Source of the DNA: Ophiobolus disseminans
Taxonomy: Eukaryota; Ascomycota; Dothideomycetes; Pleosporales; Phaeosphaeriaceae
DNA length: 64,000 bases
Assembly (NCBI GenBank): GCA_010093685.1
Contig: MU006225.1
Span: forward strand, 440,507 to 504,506
Reading direction: 5' to 3'
Positions 42,739-54,900 of this stretch are shown in pieces (position 1 is the stretch's first letter; each line of letters opens with the position of its first letter). The position numbers and the translations under genes are program-made. The notes below the pieces were generated by a model, which worked only from the letters and a program-made list of their open reading frames with translations, was not told where the DNA came from and did not search any database.

Positions 42739-45700
42739 ATACCTGGGTTGCCCGTGTATGGTCGGATTTGTTCTTGGAGTTTGGAGGATTAGCATGCCCG
42801 GCTCACAGGTTTGTGAACGCCAACTCGTCAAATATCATATCTTGAGAGTGAATGTGTTCACTGAGCAACATGTTGTATTTCGCCTTCTTGTATTGGTGGC
42901 TGATGTTTTTTTTTGACATTTCCAGGATGTCGCCAACTCAGAAGCTACTTGCTGTCTTTGATACATTTATCTCACACACATTCCCAAATTCGACAGACAT
43001 TGACCTAGGTTCTGGGTACTGTTTATTCACGTCTTGCATCCCAGCCGCACGTAACATCATCGATCGAGAATTGCTTCAGGGTTCACCTGCTACCCATGCA
43101 GTGCAAGACCATGACGAGGTAATAAAAAGAGTGGAGGTCCGGATATATCTTGGTGCTTGTACGTCGACGTCAAAGACTATTACATCCACTGCGGGTATGA
43201 TTTGAGGAATCGTTCGATCTTCAGCTCACTTCCTAGTTCCACAAGTATCACTGTTGTGTGCATGAGATCTTGTTTTCTGTGGAGGGCAGAGTAGAGCAAG
43301 TAAGGTCATGTCCGTCATATAGAGGGGCGAGAACTGAGCGCTTGATCCAGGACGAACAGTGGACACTTGCTCTGCCCTGGCACATATCGATTAGCGCACG
43401 TACGTAAAAACATTTCCATGTTTTATTGATGGAATTCATGCAGTCGTTGTGGTGACGAGCGTGAACGAGTATGACGGACAGGAATCCCTGTGAGTGGGCG
43501 GGTATTCCTGCCGGGCAGGATCAGGATGACTTGGGGAGGCTTTCGGGAAGGTAGGCGGTTTCGTTCCGATGACGAGGCTGTTATGATAGTGGTGCGACTA
43601 GGCCTGTTGTGTTTGCTGTTTGCTATCGATTGTGAACGTCACTTGAGTAAGACGATGGTTAATACTAGGATAAATACCACGGAAGTGGATGGGGTTGCCT
43701 ATGAGGGATAGGTAGTGGAGCGGTGCGTGTTTGCAAAGCAGTTGTGACGTCTTTCTCAAGCTTTGGAAGGAGACAAGAGGATTGTCCTCGAAGCATCACT
43801 TTACCTGTCAACAAAACTTGATTTGAGGATGTCATGTATGAGCATGTGTATACAGAGTTGGAAATTGACAAAGTGCATCGGTGAAACATCGTGGGAGTCC
43901 CACCACACAGCTTCAACCTTCACGATGACGCTCATGGTGTTCCCCCGGCAGAAACAGTCGAATCCGCAACATACATAAACAAAATCCCGGCAACGCACAT
44001 AAAGACAGATGGCTTGTTCTCGTACGCGAGGCATGCGCAACCGTGCAGCAGAGGCGCGTTACGTAGCGCCATGCGGCTTGCAGGTCCAAAAATGGACGTC
44101 GACGAGCGTTGACATCATACCGGAGTGGATTCGGTGGTCAGACCATGCAGGATGACCAGGTCTGACACACGTTGTTGCAGTGACAACGAAGGGGTTGGCG
44201 GTGACCATATAAGCTCTCGGAAGCGTTCATGGGCGTGCATGCCAATTTGTTCTCCGTGCACATAGACAGTTATGGCCAATCTACGGCAGTCATGTTGGAA
44301 TCCGTCGGTGCATATCGTGGCCATCAGGCGGCAGTTGATCCCCAGCTTGCTGCTTGTTGCGGGCAAATCCAAGCTAGACTACGAGGTGTCAACCACTCAT
44401 TTGTCCTGTCGTCCTTACCTAGCCTAGCAGAATGTGAGAAGCGCGCTCTTCGTCGAGTCTAGGACGACGTCTCGATTGGCAAATGGGCTCGAACTAAGGA
44501 TGTTCACGTCTCGCCAGCACCACCGCTGATCCCACCAACGCAACCGTCTAGACGCACAGGACGCATCTTTCTGCAGGTCGGACACTGAACTTGCGTCAAA
44601 ATGATAGCCGCAGCGGGGATGCTAATCTCAAGCTTCCGTGACAGGTGGGGAAAGATCTGAGAGGTGGGTGGCAATGGGAACGAGGTCATGATCTGCAGAT
44701 TGGCAGAAAGGAGCTGCAAGTGGAACTGAGCGAGAACAAAAGCATGGGCCTGTGGGGAACTTGTGGTCTAGAAAGCGCATCGAGACAACATCGAGATGTT
44801 GAAACTTATCGACAGTCGAATAATCGTATCGAAGTGTGGCCATCGGATTGTGGAAGAGGCATCGAGCGGCAACGAAAACAATCGTGAAATGCAACTAGGG
44901 TCGCAAGGTGAAAATCCCGGAGGATGAGCCTTGGACAGGCGATTAACTTGCATGTGGCAGGTGTGCAAGTAAATGGGTTAGGATTCGGGTAGAATTTCGT
45001 TGTTCAGCGACACATTGAGGAAGTCGTGATTTCGAAACTTCCGCACTTCGTGCCTCCACAAAACCACCAAAAATGAGCAAGGACCTCCATCGAACCTGCT
45101 GCTTCACGTTGTGTCACTTCCACATGCACTACGTAACGAATCCTGACCACCCCCAGGCAACGATAGCAGCGCGCTGGGAATGACATCGCGCAACCAGGCT
45201 TACCGAGGTACCTGCGTCTTTCAGCTCAACTGTGTGTGACCCTGCATATTGGTAGGATGAGGCTGAATGGTGCGCAATATTGGCAACATCGTCACTTCTG
45301 ACGTTGTTCAGGCAAACAGCTTGGCTGCGATGGAGCCGTATGAGCGCACTGGCTGTGAGCCCTGCGTCTAAACAACGGTCGTCTATGCCCGGCTGCGCTT
45401 AGTTGCGTCCAAGCCACTGTCGATCGCTACCACAATAAGCAGCATGACGTCGGCTGGCGCACGGCAACGACGGGAAATGCCCATGCAGGCATTCAAAGGG
45501 TGTTCCGCCTCTCGGGAGCGTGAAAGAAATTGAGCGCTGGCTTGTGAGAGGTCACCTTCACCGTCACGGAGCCGAATTGCTTCATATCTGACGTCCTAGC
45601 CGCCACGCCCTGCGCTGAAAACCGTCCCTATTCGATCCAACTTCGTCATGCACGTCATGGTATCTGAAGATTCGTTTCGAGATCCATCCACGGCGCACTG

Positions 45701-46254
45701 CGCGCAAAGGCCACCATGGCAATGATCCTGCGTCGCGGGCCACAGAGGTTTCGGCGCAACTGGCCTGATTTTACACCCCATTGCGAATGCACTATCAGAA
45801 TGTACCGAGTCAAGACCTTTGGTGTGTTTGTTCGCGACACCACTCGCTGTGAGCGGAGGTGATGAAGCCCGCAAACAATTGGATGGCGTAGGCGATAGTC
45901 CATTCTGCAACTAACTGGACCCTTAGGCCTCCAGCATGCCGCTGAAGCAGGGGGCGTCACCGCTGCCCGGTTGAGATCGTCATCAAAAGCATGATCCGTA
46001 ACGACCGAACGGCGGGTGAACCAGGGTCGAGAAATCGCTGGCGATTCATTGGCTGGACATCAACCCCAAAACTGATGCTACGTGGGCTAGGAAAGATATA
46101 GAAGGACCCTGCAGATCGCTGACCTCAAGGCTCGAACTTGTGTGGGTCGTTTGTGCACCGATAGCAATGACGATCTTTTGCCGTGTGCGGTAATGATGAG
46201 TTTAGGGAGGGATTGTACCCATATGGTGCGCCTGTGTGAGACGGCTCAACAATG
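42739..46254. other. Gene-poor region of about 3.5 kb
   Basis: Between SPC3 and the small 85-residue gene I find only short, overlapping open frames on both strands with no domain-like sequence or coherent introns. No repeat, transposon or RNA gene was recognised. It may hold regulatory sequence or highly decayed DNA. Confidence 0.5.
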
Positions 46255-46262
46255 TATATAGA
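46255..46262 (+). promoter_or_regulatory. TATA box of the small 85-residue gene
   Basis: TATATAGA lies about 170 bp before the ATG at 46425. It is followed by CCTCCTCCCTCC and a long pyrimidine/AC-rich leader, a layout typical of highly expressed fungal genes. Confidence 0.6.
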
Positions 46263-46424
46263 TGCAACCCTCCTCCCTCCTCTTTAGTCCGATACCAAAC
46301 AATCTCATATACATATAACTACATCTACCACACTTCGGTTTCGATACGCTAGTCGTTCTCCCCTTCAACTTTCGAAAAACTCAACCAACTCAGTCAAACT
46401 CCCTCTCCATCACGTTATATCAAC

Positions 46425-46682
46425 ATGTCCGCCATGACCCAGTCACGCCAGCAAGTTTACGTCTCGGACGACTTCTCAGAGCCCATGAGCGCTCAGCACA
46501 ACTTCGCCAACCACTACGATCTCAACAACCCTGACGCGGCCATGTCTGCCTACCAGAAGATCATGCACGAACACACCAAGCGCCAGCTCAGCACAGCCAC
46601 CGACTCTGCCCGTCGACGAAGCGGTGCCTCCTCATCATCGTCCGGTGCACGATCACTCGAGTCTGTCTCGACACAAGAGTGA
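46425..46682 (+). CDS. Small conserved-looking fungal protein of unknown function
   Basis: The frame gives 85 residues. It contains QVYVSDDFSEPMSAQ, then NPDAAMSAYQKIMHEHTKRQ with LSTATDSARRR, and a Ser-rich tail. The central Tyr/His/Arg helix with a following TATxSARRR motif resembles a family of short proteins I associate with filamentous ascomycetes, though I cannot name it. Support for a real gene is the TATA box, the pyrimidine-rich leader and a CCATCACGTTATATCAACATGTC start context. A Ser-rich tail suggests phosphorylation. No signal peptide. Confidence 0.7.
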   Translation: MSAMTQSRQQVYVSDDFSEPMSAQHNFANHYDLNNPDAAMSAYQKIMHEHTKRQLSTATDSARRRSGASSSSSGARSLESVSTQE

Positions 46683-47646
46683 AAACCACGAGGCTCACTC
46701 AACAATTAAACTTCATCCGTCTGCGACGTTTTAGCGTTTAGCGATACACGATTCGATCCGGAATCGATCTTTGACATTTTATCATTCGGGGCATGGCGTT
46801 CAGGCATTATCAACCGGGCATCATCATGGGGCGGGTTAGCTAGGCGTTCCTCAGATATGGACACGACTTTTAGTGAATCATGAATCAACATTTTCATCAC
46901 CACTACATCAGTCCAAACTGTGATGTTCCAATGCTTGTGACTACTTCTCAATCTTGTCACTTATCTCATGCAATACGTGAATCAGACATTGTACTCGACC
47001 ATCAAATGTCTCCAAAGCATTCGCACCATGGTAAAACGACCTTCCCACGACGTCTCTCAGGCGACCATCATTCCACCCCCTCCAACCCAGCACACCGTTG
47101 CGCAATCCACTCCCGAACCTGTCAGGCAATGCAGGGCGACAATCGTTCGGCTCAATTTACAGGGATATATCCCGACGCTAATGTGACTCCACGAGCAGTC
47201 ACAATGCCAGGTGCTGGCTCAAGATTTCGAGCCCTCTAACCACCCGGGCAACCACACTCGCACAGTCACAGGCGCGCTCTAATTTATTCCGCAGAGATCA
47301 TGTTTAGGGCTGGTCGAACTCCAGGCGAGCGTCGTGCGTATTACACCTAGATTGCTGAAGCGCCGACGAGATCGGTCCGTTTTTGGGTTGGAATGCACCT
47401 GCATGATTCGTGTGCGGAGGGGGAAACCTGGAAGTTGATCTGGAGTGCGGTACCTATGTGGAGCTGTGGAAAGGGATGTGAGGTTGGGTTACTTATCGTT
47501 GAGATCTGGAAAGGATTTGCGAGGGTGTGTGGAGCGTGACAGTGTCATGGTACTTGAGGAGTCATGACTTCAAATCTCTCTCGCATTTTCGACCAACTAT
47601 ACCATTACCAAAATCGATTTATCTTTTTCACTTCCCCCTATCCAAT
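46683..47646. other. Intergenic region between convergent genes
   Basis: This ~960-bp interval runs from the stop of the 85-residue gene (+) to the stop of the AIM6-like gene (-). The open frames at 46706-46960 (-) and 46880-47239 (+) lack recognisable features. No gene is called. Confidence 0.5.
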
Positions 47647-48734
47647 TCACGCACTGCCCTCCCAGAATCCACTTGCACCTTTCAAGTCATCAACGTTCAG
47701 CAGATCTACACCCTCATCCCACAGAATCCTCCACATCGCATTCCTAGTTCCTATCGGGTACGCAGGCTGATTCCAATACCTCGCTTTGATACCCTTCTCA
47801 TGCGCAGCGCCAATCTGCTGCCTCAACAATCCCAACTGCTTGTCATCGAGTTCCCGCTTCCGCACATCTCCAAACGAGGCAGCAAAGTTCGTGCTGGCGA
47901 TGATCGCTTCGTCTGATGTCAGAGTAGCAAATTCCGCATTGTTGAGTTGAGATAGGGGAGCGTCGAAGAAGACGTCGCGTGGCAAGTAATTTCGCACATC
48001 TTCTAGGAGGGTATTTCCGGTGCCGATTACTGTTACGGGGCGGTTAAAGCGCTGTTTTCCGTCGAAGGTGGTTAGCCACTTGCCACTGCGAAGAGGCTCC
48101 AGGGCCTCGAGAACAGCAGGCCAGGCTTCGTCTACGGCGGTCTTGAAGTCGATGAAGAAGTAGAGTGTTTGCCCAGCGGAGGTGTCGAATACGCCATTTT
48201 GTTCGCCTTCCTGGGCGAAGCGTGAGGGGGGATTCAGGCGGTGCAGAGTGTCGAGGATGGGTTCGATGTATAGTGAAGACAGTGTGCGGGCATCTGTTAG
48301 GGCGCTGGGTTCATGGCCAACCTTGATGAAGAATCAGTAAAGGTTGGTGCGGCGGGTTGGCACATTGTCTTGGGGGATGGTAAAGTTCACGTGACGCTGC
48401 AGACAGTCCCGTGCATCCATGGATGCAATATAAGTCTACGTACATATAGCGTTCCGTTCATCAACCACACGTCCGCTTCTGTGGAAATTGCCCCATACGA
48501 GAGTCCCGTATAGAACGGTATGTCTCTCCAATAATCGTTGTGACTATGAAACGGCTTTGGAACAATTTCTCGTGTAAAGTCTGTTGGATAATGGTATTTA
48601 TCACTCTTGTCCGTGTTCATCAAGATATTTCGCAGGGCATCTGTGCCCATCAAGACATCCTGCGGTCCATCCAAGTATGACGCGATAGAAGCGGCGCTGA
48701 ACAGTGCTATTAAGGGGGGAGCGAATGAGCGCAT
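47647..48734 (-). CDS. AIM6-like PLC-type phosphodiesterase, probably secreted or luminal
   Basis: Two exons, 48734-48444 and 48321-47647, give 321 residues. A signal peptide is visible ([20 protein letters not shown]). The catalytic-type motif [19 protein letters not shown] with [20 protein letters not shown] spans the splice junction, then [28 protein letters not shown], and [19 protein letters not shown] with LLNVDDL. This matches the AIM6 family (altered inheritance of mitochondria 6), which has a PI-PLC/GDPD-like TIM-barrel; the substrate is unknown. The intron is 122 nt with a GTACGT donor and contains a 16-bp perfect palindrome. Confidence 0.87.
48412..48427. repeat. 16-bp perfect palindrome in the AIM6-like intron
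   Basis: TGCATCCATGGATGCA is its own reverse complement. Its 12-bp core CATCCATGGATG recurs at 56072-56083, upstream of the pectin-lyase gene. Confidence 0.85.
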
Positions 48735-49977
48735 AACGAATGAAAATGCAGTAACGATAGCAACAGCACAACTGAGGCTTTATAGTGTGCAATGTTCGCA
48801 CAAGAGCGATGAATGAACGAGGGCGTTAATGACTGCGATGTCAAATGTCAAAGATATCACACGGCAGGGAGATGGATTACTCAGATACCCGCAAGGTTCC
48901 GGCCAATCCGATGAGGCTATTGGGCCCGTGCATGGATTGACGCGATCTCCGCAAAGCTTGACGCTATTCCCAGCCACCCGTACTATAGCTTGTCCAGATT
49001 CGTATGTCGTGATGGCGGACAGGGAGGATGGTATAGCGACATGGGCAGGTAGGGTGAATGCTCTCGCGGTGAATAAAAGCTTCGTATGGAATCTTGCGGG
49101 TGTTTGCAAAGACAAGCCGCAGCTTCATTGACCACCAAAGAGAACTTTCAGTGTCTTGGCCTATCACGGAAATTTCGGTCTCCATGACTTTGGTGATGTA
49201 TATGTTTGCTGAGGTGGTTCCCAAGCAGCTTTCGGTTTGACTCAGAGTCGCCGATGGTACACGCTTCCATGAGGGTATCTGCGAATATGAGGCCCCTATC
49301 CATATGATGCGAGTATTGACTTGGGAGATAACATGATGCCTCGAATGTGATTAGCGGCGTAGTACGGCGTAAAAGGACAATGGCAGACTTGTGTAGTGTT
49401 TGTGAGGATGTCCTACATAGGTTTGGCTGTAGGATTCACGATGTCGAGCAACGATGCATAGGAATGAAGCCTTGGTTGGTTGCAAATGTGGCCAGACAAA
49501 GTTGGCAATCAAATCAAGTGGAAGCGGCAGCGGCCCGTGCATGGTTGTACGCGATATCCACCTGCATGTCCGGAAAGCTAATGTTCGTCACGATCGCACG
49601 CATTCGACACCTTTTTTATCCGGGGTGCAAATGCTCTCGCAGCGATGGAAATGGTATTCGTTGCGACGCAGAGAATGTGAAGCCGAATCTAGCCCCGAAA
49701 TGAGGCAAAGGGTGGCGTCGCCATCAACCACGAACACCAACGGCTGCATACAGCCATGCTGACAGTCACCTTGGACCCGTCACCCGTCACCCGTGCATCG
49801 TCAGGCCCGCTGGATCTCGATCAAGCCGACAAAGCTCGATACTGGGATTCGGGGAGGAAAGTGCATGTTGTTGCGCGCGGGAGATCTACTCTTAGGCCCT
49901 CCGCCATCTTTTAATCTGCACAGGGCCGCTCATGTCTTCTCACCCATCGACACGCAGCTGAAAGTCCACTCCTCAAT
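48735..49977. promoter_or_regulatory. Divergent upstream region of the AIM6-like and P450 genes
   Basis: About 1.24 kb lies between two divergent start codons. Open frames within it (for example 49347-49762 +) overlap in several phases and look non-coding. A tandem GTCACCC (CCGTCACCCGTCACCCGTGC) occurs at ~49778-49797. Confidence 0.45.
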
Positions 49978-51578
49978 ATGGCGCTCTCAACCATTGCAAT
50001 GGGTGCAATAGGGCTCGCCATAGCAATCGCTGCCCTCCTCGTGAATCTTGCACGGGTCAAGATCGATCCACGGGAGCCTCCTGTGGTTCACCCCAAAGTA
50101 CCTTTCTTTGGACATGTTATTGGCATGCTCACGGGAGGCCCGTTATATGTCAAGAAAATCAGGTCAGACCATGTTCGCTCCGTTCACGCGTCAAGCTAAC
50201 GACAGAAACTAGCGAACAATGCAAGCACCCCTTCTTCACGCTCCCTATGTTGAATGGCCGCACCTACGTCTGCACGTCTCCTGCTATCGCCGTAGCCGTT
50301 CAACGCGCCGCTTCCACACTGGATTTCGACGCTTTAATCGCCGAACTGGGCCCTCGTATGGTCGGCGCGGCCGCCGAGACACAGCACATCTTGCGAGACC
50401 CAATGGCGAAACAACAAGGGAGAAGGACTATGGTGGACAGAAGCCACGATATCATAAATCCGCCGCTGGCAGCGCACAAGATGCTGGAGATTGCGCAGAA
50501 GCAAGTGAATTACTTGAGCAATTTCGTGAACGCCATTCAAGACGGCGAAGAGCTGGATCTTTTTGTGACAATGAGAGGCCAGATGGCAGCAGCCTCAATG
50601 GACACGTTCTATGGGCCCCACAACCCTTTTGCTGAACACCCCGAGCTGCTCGACAAGTATTGGGACTGGGATGACGGCCTGGTGGGATTCATGGTCAATG
50701 TCCTACCGCAGATCACGGCTAGGAGAGCATACTATGCAATGCAAGCATGTGTCAAAGGCTGGGTTGAATATACCGAGAAGGGACTCCATAGAGAGGCTCA
50801 GCCATTCCTACAAGACAGAAAGAGATTCCACGAGGACGAGGGCATTTCGCAAGAAGAACATGCCCGTCTGGAAATGGGCATCACTTTTGGCATCGTCAGC
50901 AACGCCAGTGTCACCTCGTTCTGGCTCGTGAACAATATCTTCAGTGATCCAGAGTTACTCTCACAGGTTCGAGACGAGATATACACGAATGCTTTCGAAG
51001 CTCCTGGAACATTATCCACCACGAAGCTTAGAGACGCATGTCCGCTGTTGAATTCGACCTGGCGCGAGACAATGCGCCTCATTGCGCCTATGACAAGCGC
51101 TCGTATTGTCCTGCAGGACACGGTACTGTCTGATACGTACTTCTTGCGCAAAGGTAGCGTTGTGCAGATAGCAGGCGGTCTTTTACACTCGGATACTGAA
51201 ATATGGGGCCCGGACGCAGCATCATTTAACCCTCGCCGCTTTGTCTACAATTGGAATGGCACAAAGACAGAGTCCAATGGCCGAGTTGTTGATTCCAAAT
51301 CCAATGCTATTCATCCCGGAGCCTTCCGAGGGTTTGGAGGCGGTACGAGTCTATGTCCCGGACGCCACTTTGCACAGGCAGAGATCACGAGCCTTGCGGC
51401 TATGCTGGTATTAGGATTCGATATGCACCCTATGAAAGGGGCTCGGGAAGTAATGTGGAATCCGCCACGGGATGACAAAAGGTTTCCGATTGCGGTGACG
51501 AAACCACTGAGAGGTGTGCCAGTCATGATGAGGAGGAGGAATGGCTGGGAGGAAGTGAAGTTGGAGTTGAAAGTTTGA
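49978..51578 (+). CDS. Cytochrome P450, CYP7/CYP8-like
   Basis: Two exons, 49978-50162 and 50213-51578, give 516 residues; the 50-nt intron ends GCTAACGACAGAAACTAG. An N-terminal membrane anchor is at ~5-27 (TIAMGAIGLAIAIAALLVNL). ExxR is at ~347-350 (STWRETMRLIAP), and the haem loop FRGFGGGTSLCPGRHFAQAE places the ligand at Cys443. The I-helix region at ~284-298 (GITFGIVSNASVTSFW) lacks the usual (A/G)GxxT and has Asn-Ala-Ser instead, as in the CYP7/CYP8 group and fungal relatives. Such enzymes act on sterols or catalyse isomerase-type reactions, so the chemistry here may not be ordinary monooxygenation. The tail-to-tail neighbour is an SDR; co-function is possible but unproven. Confidence 0.92.
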
Positions 51579-51675
51579 GCGATCATTCGCCGAATGCATC
51601 GCATGTCGTCAAAGTAAGCTTGTACTTATTAATTAAATCGACGATGTATGTGCGTCGATGAAGCCTTTGCGTACG

Positions 51676-52725
51676 TTAGCATGCGGTCGAGCTACGGAAT
51701 GTTGCGCATTTGACCTGGTGACTTGGGAATAGCAACGTGTCCGCAATTACAACATTGTCTCTCCTTCCCGCTGCAAATACAATTACTTCCGCCACATCAT
51801 CCGGAGTCAAGGGGTCGCATCCACTGTCTTAGTCAGCGAAGAGACCACACCCTTGGGTAGTTTATGATTCAATCGTTGGAAGATTACAACAACTTACGCA
51901 TAAACCTTGTCAGCCTTTTCTTGATCGAGGCGATGGCGGATGTTGTTGAACTCCTGAAAAAAGTATTCGCATCAGCATTGAATGTCTGCTTTTTATGAAC
52001 CACTCACCGTCAACACTTGACCCGGATCGACTGTCATCACTCTTATTCTCGTACCGATCAACTCTTTCCTAAGCGAATCACTGAAGGCTCGAACGGCTGC
52101 TTTACTCGAACAATAAATCTGGTTACATTAGCCATCGCACGAGCTTCCATATCTCGCATAGTCACTGACCGTCCCGCCCGCGTATGGATCTCTTCCAGCT
52201 ATTGAACCGAGGAAAATGATGTCGCCCCTACCACTATCTGAACGACCTTTGAAGATGGGTAGGATGGCTTGCGTCATGTTGATCACGCCGGTAACGTTGG
52301 TCGCCCACACATCGCGAATCACATCAGGTGGAACATCGGGTGGCTGCTCAGTCCCAGACATGAAGCCGCTGTATATTGTCAAAACTTGTTGGGACGTGAT
52401 GTTGTCCAACTCACGCATTGTTCACGAGCACGTCAATATTTTGGAACTCTGATGGCAATCCTTCTATCAACCCACTCACTTCGTCAGGCTTGCTCACATC
52501 AAGTTGCCTCACGCACACCTGGACACCGTGCCCCACCTCATCTCGGATCTGGCGAGAAATGTCGTGCAGGCGGTCGACTCTTCGGGCTGTGATTACCAGC
52601 TTGAGGCTTTTGGGTGACGTGCGCGCGAATTCAAATGCAGTACTGCGTCCAATTCCAGATGACGCTCCAGTGATAAGTACTGTCTTGCCAGCGAGATTGT
52701 TCGCCATTGATGTGGATGGCGGCAT
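51676..52725 (-). CDS. Short-chain dehydrogenase/reductase (classical SDR)
   Basis: Five exons, 52725-52415, 52368-52170, 52118-52008, 51953-51898 and 51823-51676, give 274 residues; all junctions are in phase. The Rossmann motif is [10 protein letters not shown] (~19-28), followed by DVLVNNAGFM across the first junction, a Ser-containing [16 protein letters not shown], and the YCSSK catalytic Tyr/Lys, then [20 protein letters not shown]. The C-terminal [20 protein letters not shown] with [14 protein letters not shown] matches yeast YMR226C-type NADP-dependent serine/3-hydroxy acid dehydrogenases, the likely class. Introns are 46, 51, 54 and 74 nt. A second in-frame ATG at 52707 is the alternative start. 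Its stop is 98 bp from the P450 stop. Confidence 0.93.
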
Positions 52726-53061
52726 ATCGGTGCGTTCTGTCGTCTCGGAAGAATGGCGTCGTACCTAGGCAGAAAATTGACAGAAGGTGAAGGGCAGCTC
52801 TCAAAATTCACCAGATGCTCAATTGAGCTCTGAGTATGAATGACGAAAGCTAATCGGCTCAAGACTGGCGCAGTGCGGGGATAAATTGTGGGTCTGTTGG
52901 CGTGCTTTCCACCCTCACTACGGGATCGCCGAAAAGTCCGACACATACACCGCAGCATCACTTCCTCAAATCGACAGTACCAGCGACAAAATTATGGCAC
53001 CAAGCCTAAGCTCACTTATAGTTAATGATCAAGACCTAGTAGCTCCACGGTCTGAATGTCT
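52726..53061. promoter_or_regulatory. Upstream region of the SDR gene
   Basis: The 336 bp between the SDR start and the stop of the GNAT gene on the same strand should hold the SDR promoter. A plus-strand open frame from 52886 runs into the GNAT gene and is a shadow. Confidence 0.4.
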
Positions 53062-53858
53062 TCATGACTTCCAAGGCGCGACGTCCTCGCCCTCAATCCA
53101 GTCTCTCCCAACAGGTCTCCACATTAGCCACCCGCTTAGATCCTCTTCAAGCAACTCTCTCCATTTGAACCCCTTGCCCTCTCCTTCCAACTCGTCCAGC
53201 CGTTTCTTTAGCCTTGGACTCGGTGGTATCACCTCGATACATCCGAACCCGCTTCGCTCATAGGCACCTCGTGCGGATGGTAGCGAGCTAATGACAGTCT
53301 CAATTCCAAGCTCGTCGGCTTTGTTGGTGCCCCACCGGACTAGCATGCGTCCCGCCCCACGATTCCGATGCGATGGGTGAACGACAATAGAGTGGAGATC
53401 TGAGAGACGTATCAGTACATGATAGCTTGAAAACGGATATGATAACGAAAACGAAACCCACCCATGTGTTTTCTTGTGACCCTCTCCGCAAGGAATCCCC
53501 AAAGGCCATCGATGAAGCACTCTGCAAACTCTCGTTCTTCACTTCCCTCAGGGTGCCAGTAGGCTTCCGTTTTTCCGTCTCCATTTTCGTTCATTTGATT
53601 GATCACCCATGTTGCGCAGCCCACAACCACATGCGTGTCCGTATCAGTGACCTTGAGATAGAAACGATTTGGGTCGTTCTCGAGCAGCTTCTTAGTGTTT
53701 TTGGCTGTGGCATAAGCGATAGACTCAGCGCGAGTGGGCAGATTAGGTCGGAAATGCTTGAGCTGCGGGTTGTAAGGTGTTTGCCAGGCGTCATAGTCCA
53801 CTGGCATAATCTGCTTGAAGTCTGAAGGGTCGGTCACTTGGGAAAGTTCTAGAGGCAT
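53062..53858 (-). CDS. GNAT-family N-acetyltransferase
   Basis: Two exons, 53858-53462 and 53399-53062, give 244 residues; the 62-nt intron (GTGGGT...TCTCTCAG) joins RKHM to DLHSIVVHPSHRNRGAG in phase. The acetyl-CoA-binding motif A is HSIVVHPSHRNRGAGRMLVR (R/QxxGxG/A form). The N-terminal half contains RFYLKVTDTDTHVVVGCATW, the usual beta-strand pair, and the C-terminal half ARGAYERSGFGCIEVI matches GNAT motif B. The acceptor substrate cannot be read from sequence. Such proteins are common in fungal accessory regions and acetylate small amines or metabolites. Confidence 0.9.
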
Positions 53859-54239
53859 GGTGAAGATATATGATGGACCGGTGTCTGATCAAGGATGACA
53901 ATTTGATGAAAAGCGCACCTTGAACAGGAACAGAGACTTAGCATATTATCTGTGCATTCTAATATTAGAAAAAGTTGGACCGGCGTTCAAGTAACGCACC
54001 TAGAGGGTTCGCATACCCCGCTCCAACGTTGTTTACTCCCATCGCGCGACAAGCGCTGTGGGTGTCACACAACCGAATCAAGTCTCAGCCGGGCGATTTC
54101 AACCCGTGTCTTACTGTTAGCTTCACCATAAGACTCAGCTTACTCCACAACGAACGCCTTCTGTTTCTGGAAATCCCTGCTCCCAACCAGCATCTCGACG
54201 TCAGAATGCCACACTAGCCTCATCAACATCACTCGCATC
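53859..54239. other. Interval between GNAT gene and P450 relic
   Basis: The 381 bp include the GNAT promoter. Nothing else can be supported. Confidence 0.4.
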
Positions 54240-54900
54240 TCAACCTAAGCCAAGTTTTGGCCGATGCAGTTGCGCGTGCCCAATGAGAATGGTCGAAGGA
54301 TTGAGCGCTTGTCGTGTGTATGTAGTATCGTTGAGGAGACGTGCTGGTGCACATTCCTCAGAATTCGTGAAACTGCGCATCGAGCGGTACGTAGCAAATT
54401 GCGATATACCAATTTTTGTGTCTTGCGGCATACATGTATCTTCGACAGTAGCACCGTCCCGGTGAACCATCCGTGGAAGCGCAATTGATATGGGGGCATA
54501 CATCCTGAACGTCTCGTAGATGATAGCGGCTATGATCTTAAGTGGAGCCGTACTGGCGAGAGTCATCTGGGGGTTAGTACAGGACCTGCCTCAGACCTCA
54601 CACTGGAGCCTGTCCAGCCACAATGGGTTGTCGAGTAAGTAATAGATCGCGCCACTAAGGACATGAATTTGATTTACAAAGTCAGTGCACGTCATACATG
54701 TAACTCGTGTATAAACTTTACCTGGGTACGTATCGCAGAAGTTTCGCTCCTTGCCATAATGAAGGGTGCCATCTGTGGCCTTGATCTCGTCATGAGTTTT
54801 GGCCCGCTCGTCAATATAACGTAAGACGTAGCTGAAGGCCGTCATACCGAATGATGGGTAGCGTACCAACATCGTAGTCCCTTGATCGGCAAAGCTTTAG
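54240..54900 (-). pseudogene. Degenerate C-terminal half of a cytochrome P450
   Basis: Fragments of a P450 occur in order but in different frames. FSYVLRYIDERAKTHDEIKA and LSGAIYYLLDNPLWLDRLQ come from the region up to the I/J helices; the usual AGxET oxygen-binding segment just before LSGAIYY is gone. ETFRMYAPISIALPRM holds ExxR, and GISQFATYRSMRSFTN the PERF approach. The haem loop (RPFSLGTRNCIGQNLA, ligand Cys present) lies in another frame from ExxR and is followed directly by a stop. The region before the I helix and the N-terminal half are missing. Loss of frame, truncation and the missing motif make this a relic. The loop sequence resembles fungal CYP65-type (isotrichodermin hydroxylase-like) enzymes. 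It is not a recent copy of the intact P450 at 50 kb. Confidence 0.85.

Noticed and set aside
49347..49762. Overlapping open frames upstream of the P450
   Set aside because: Two phases overlap with no recognisable protein and no splice support.
51896..51902. Apparent frameshift at the fourth exon of the SDR gene
   Set aside because: On re-reading the bases, TTTATGC|GTAAGT is intact and the phase is correct.
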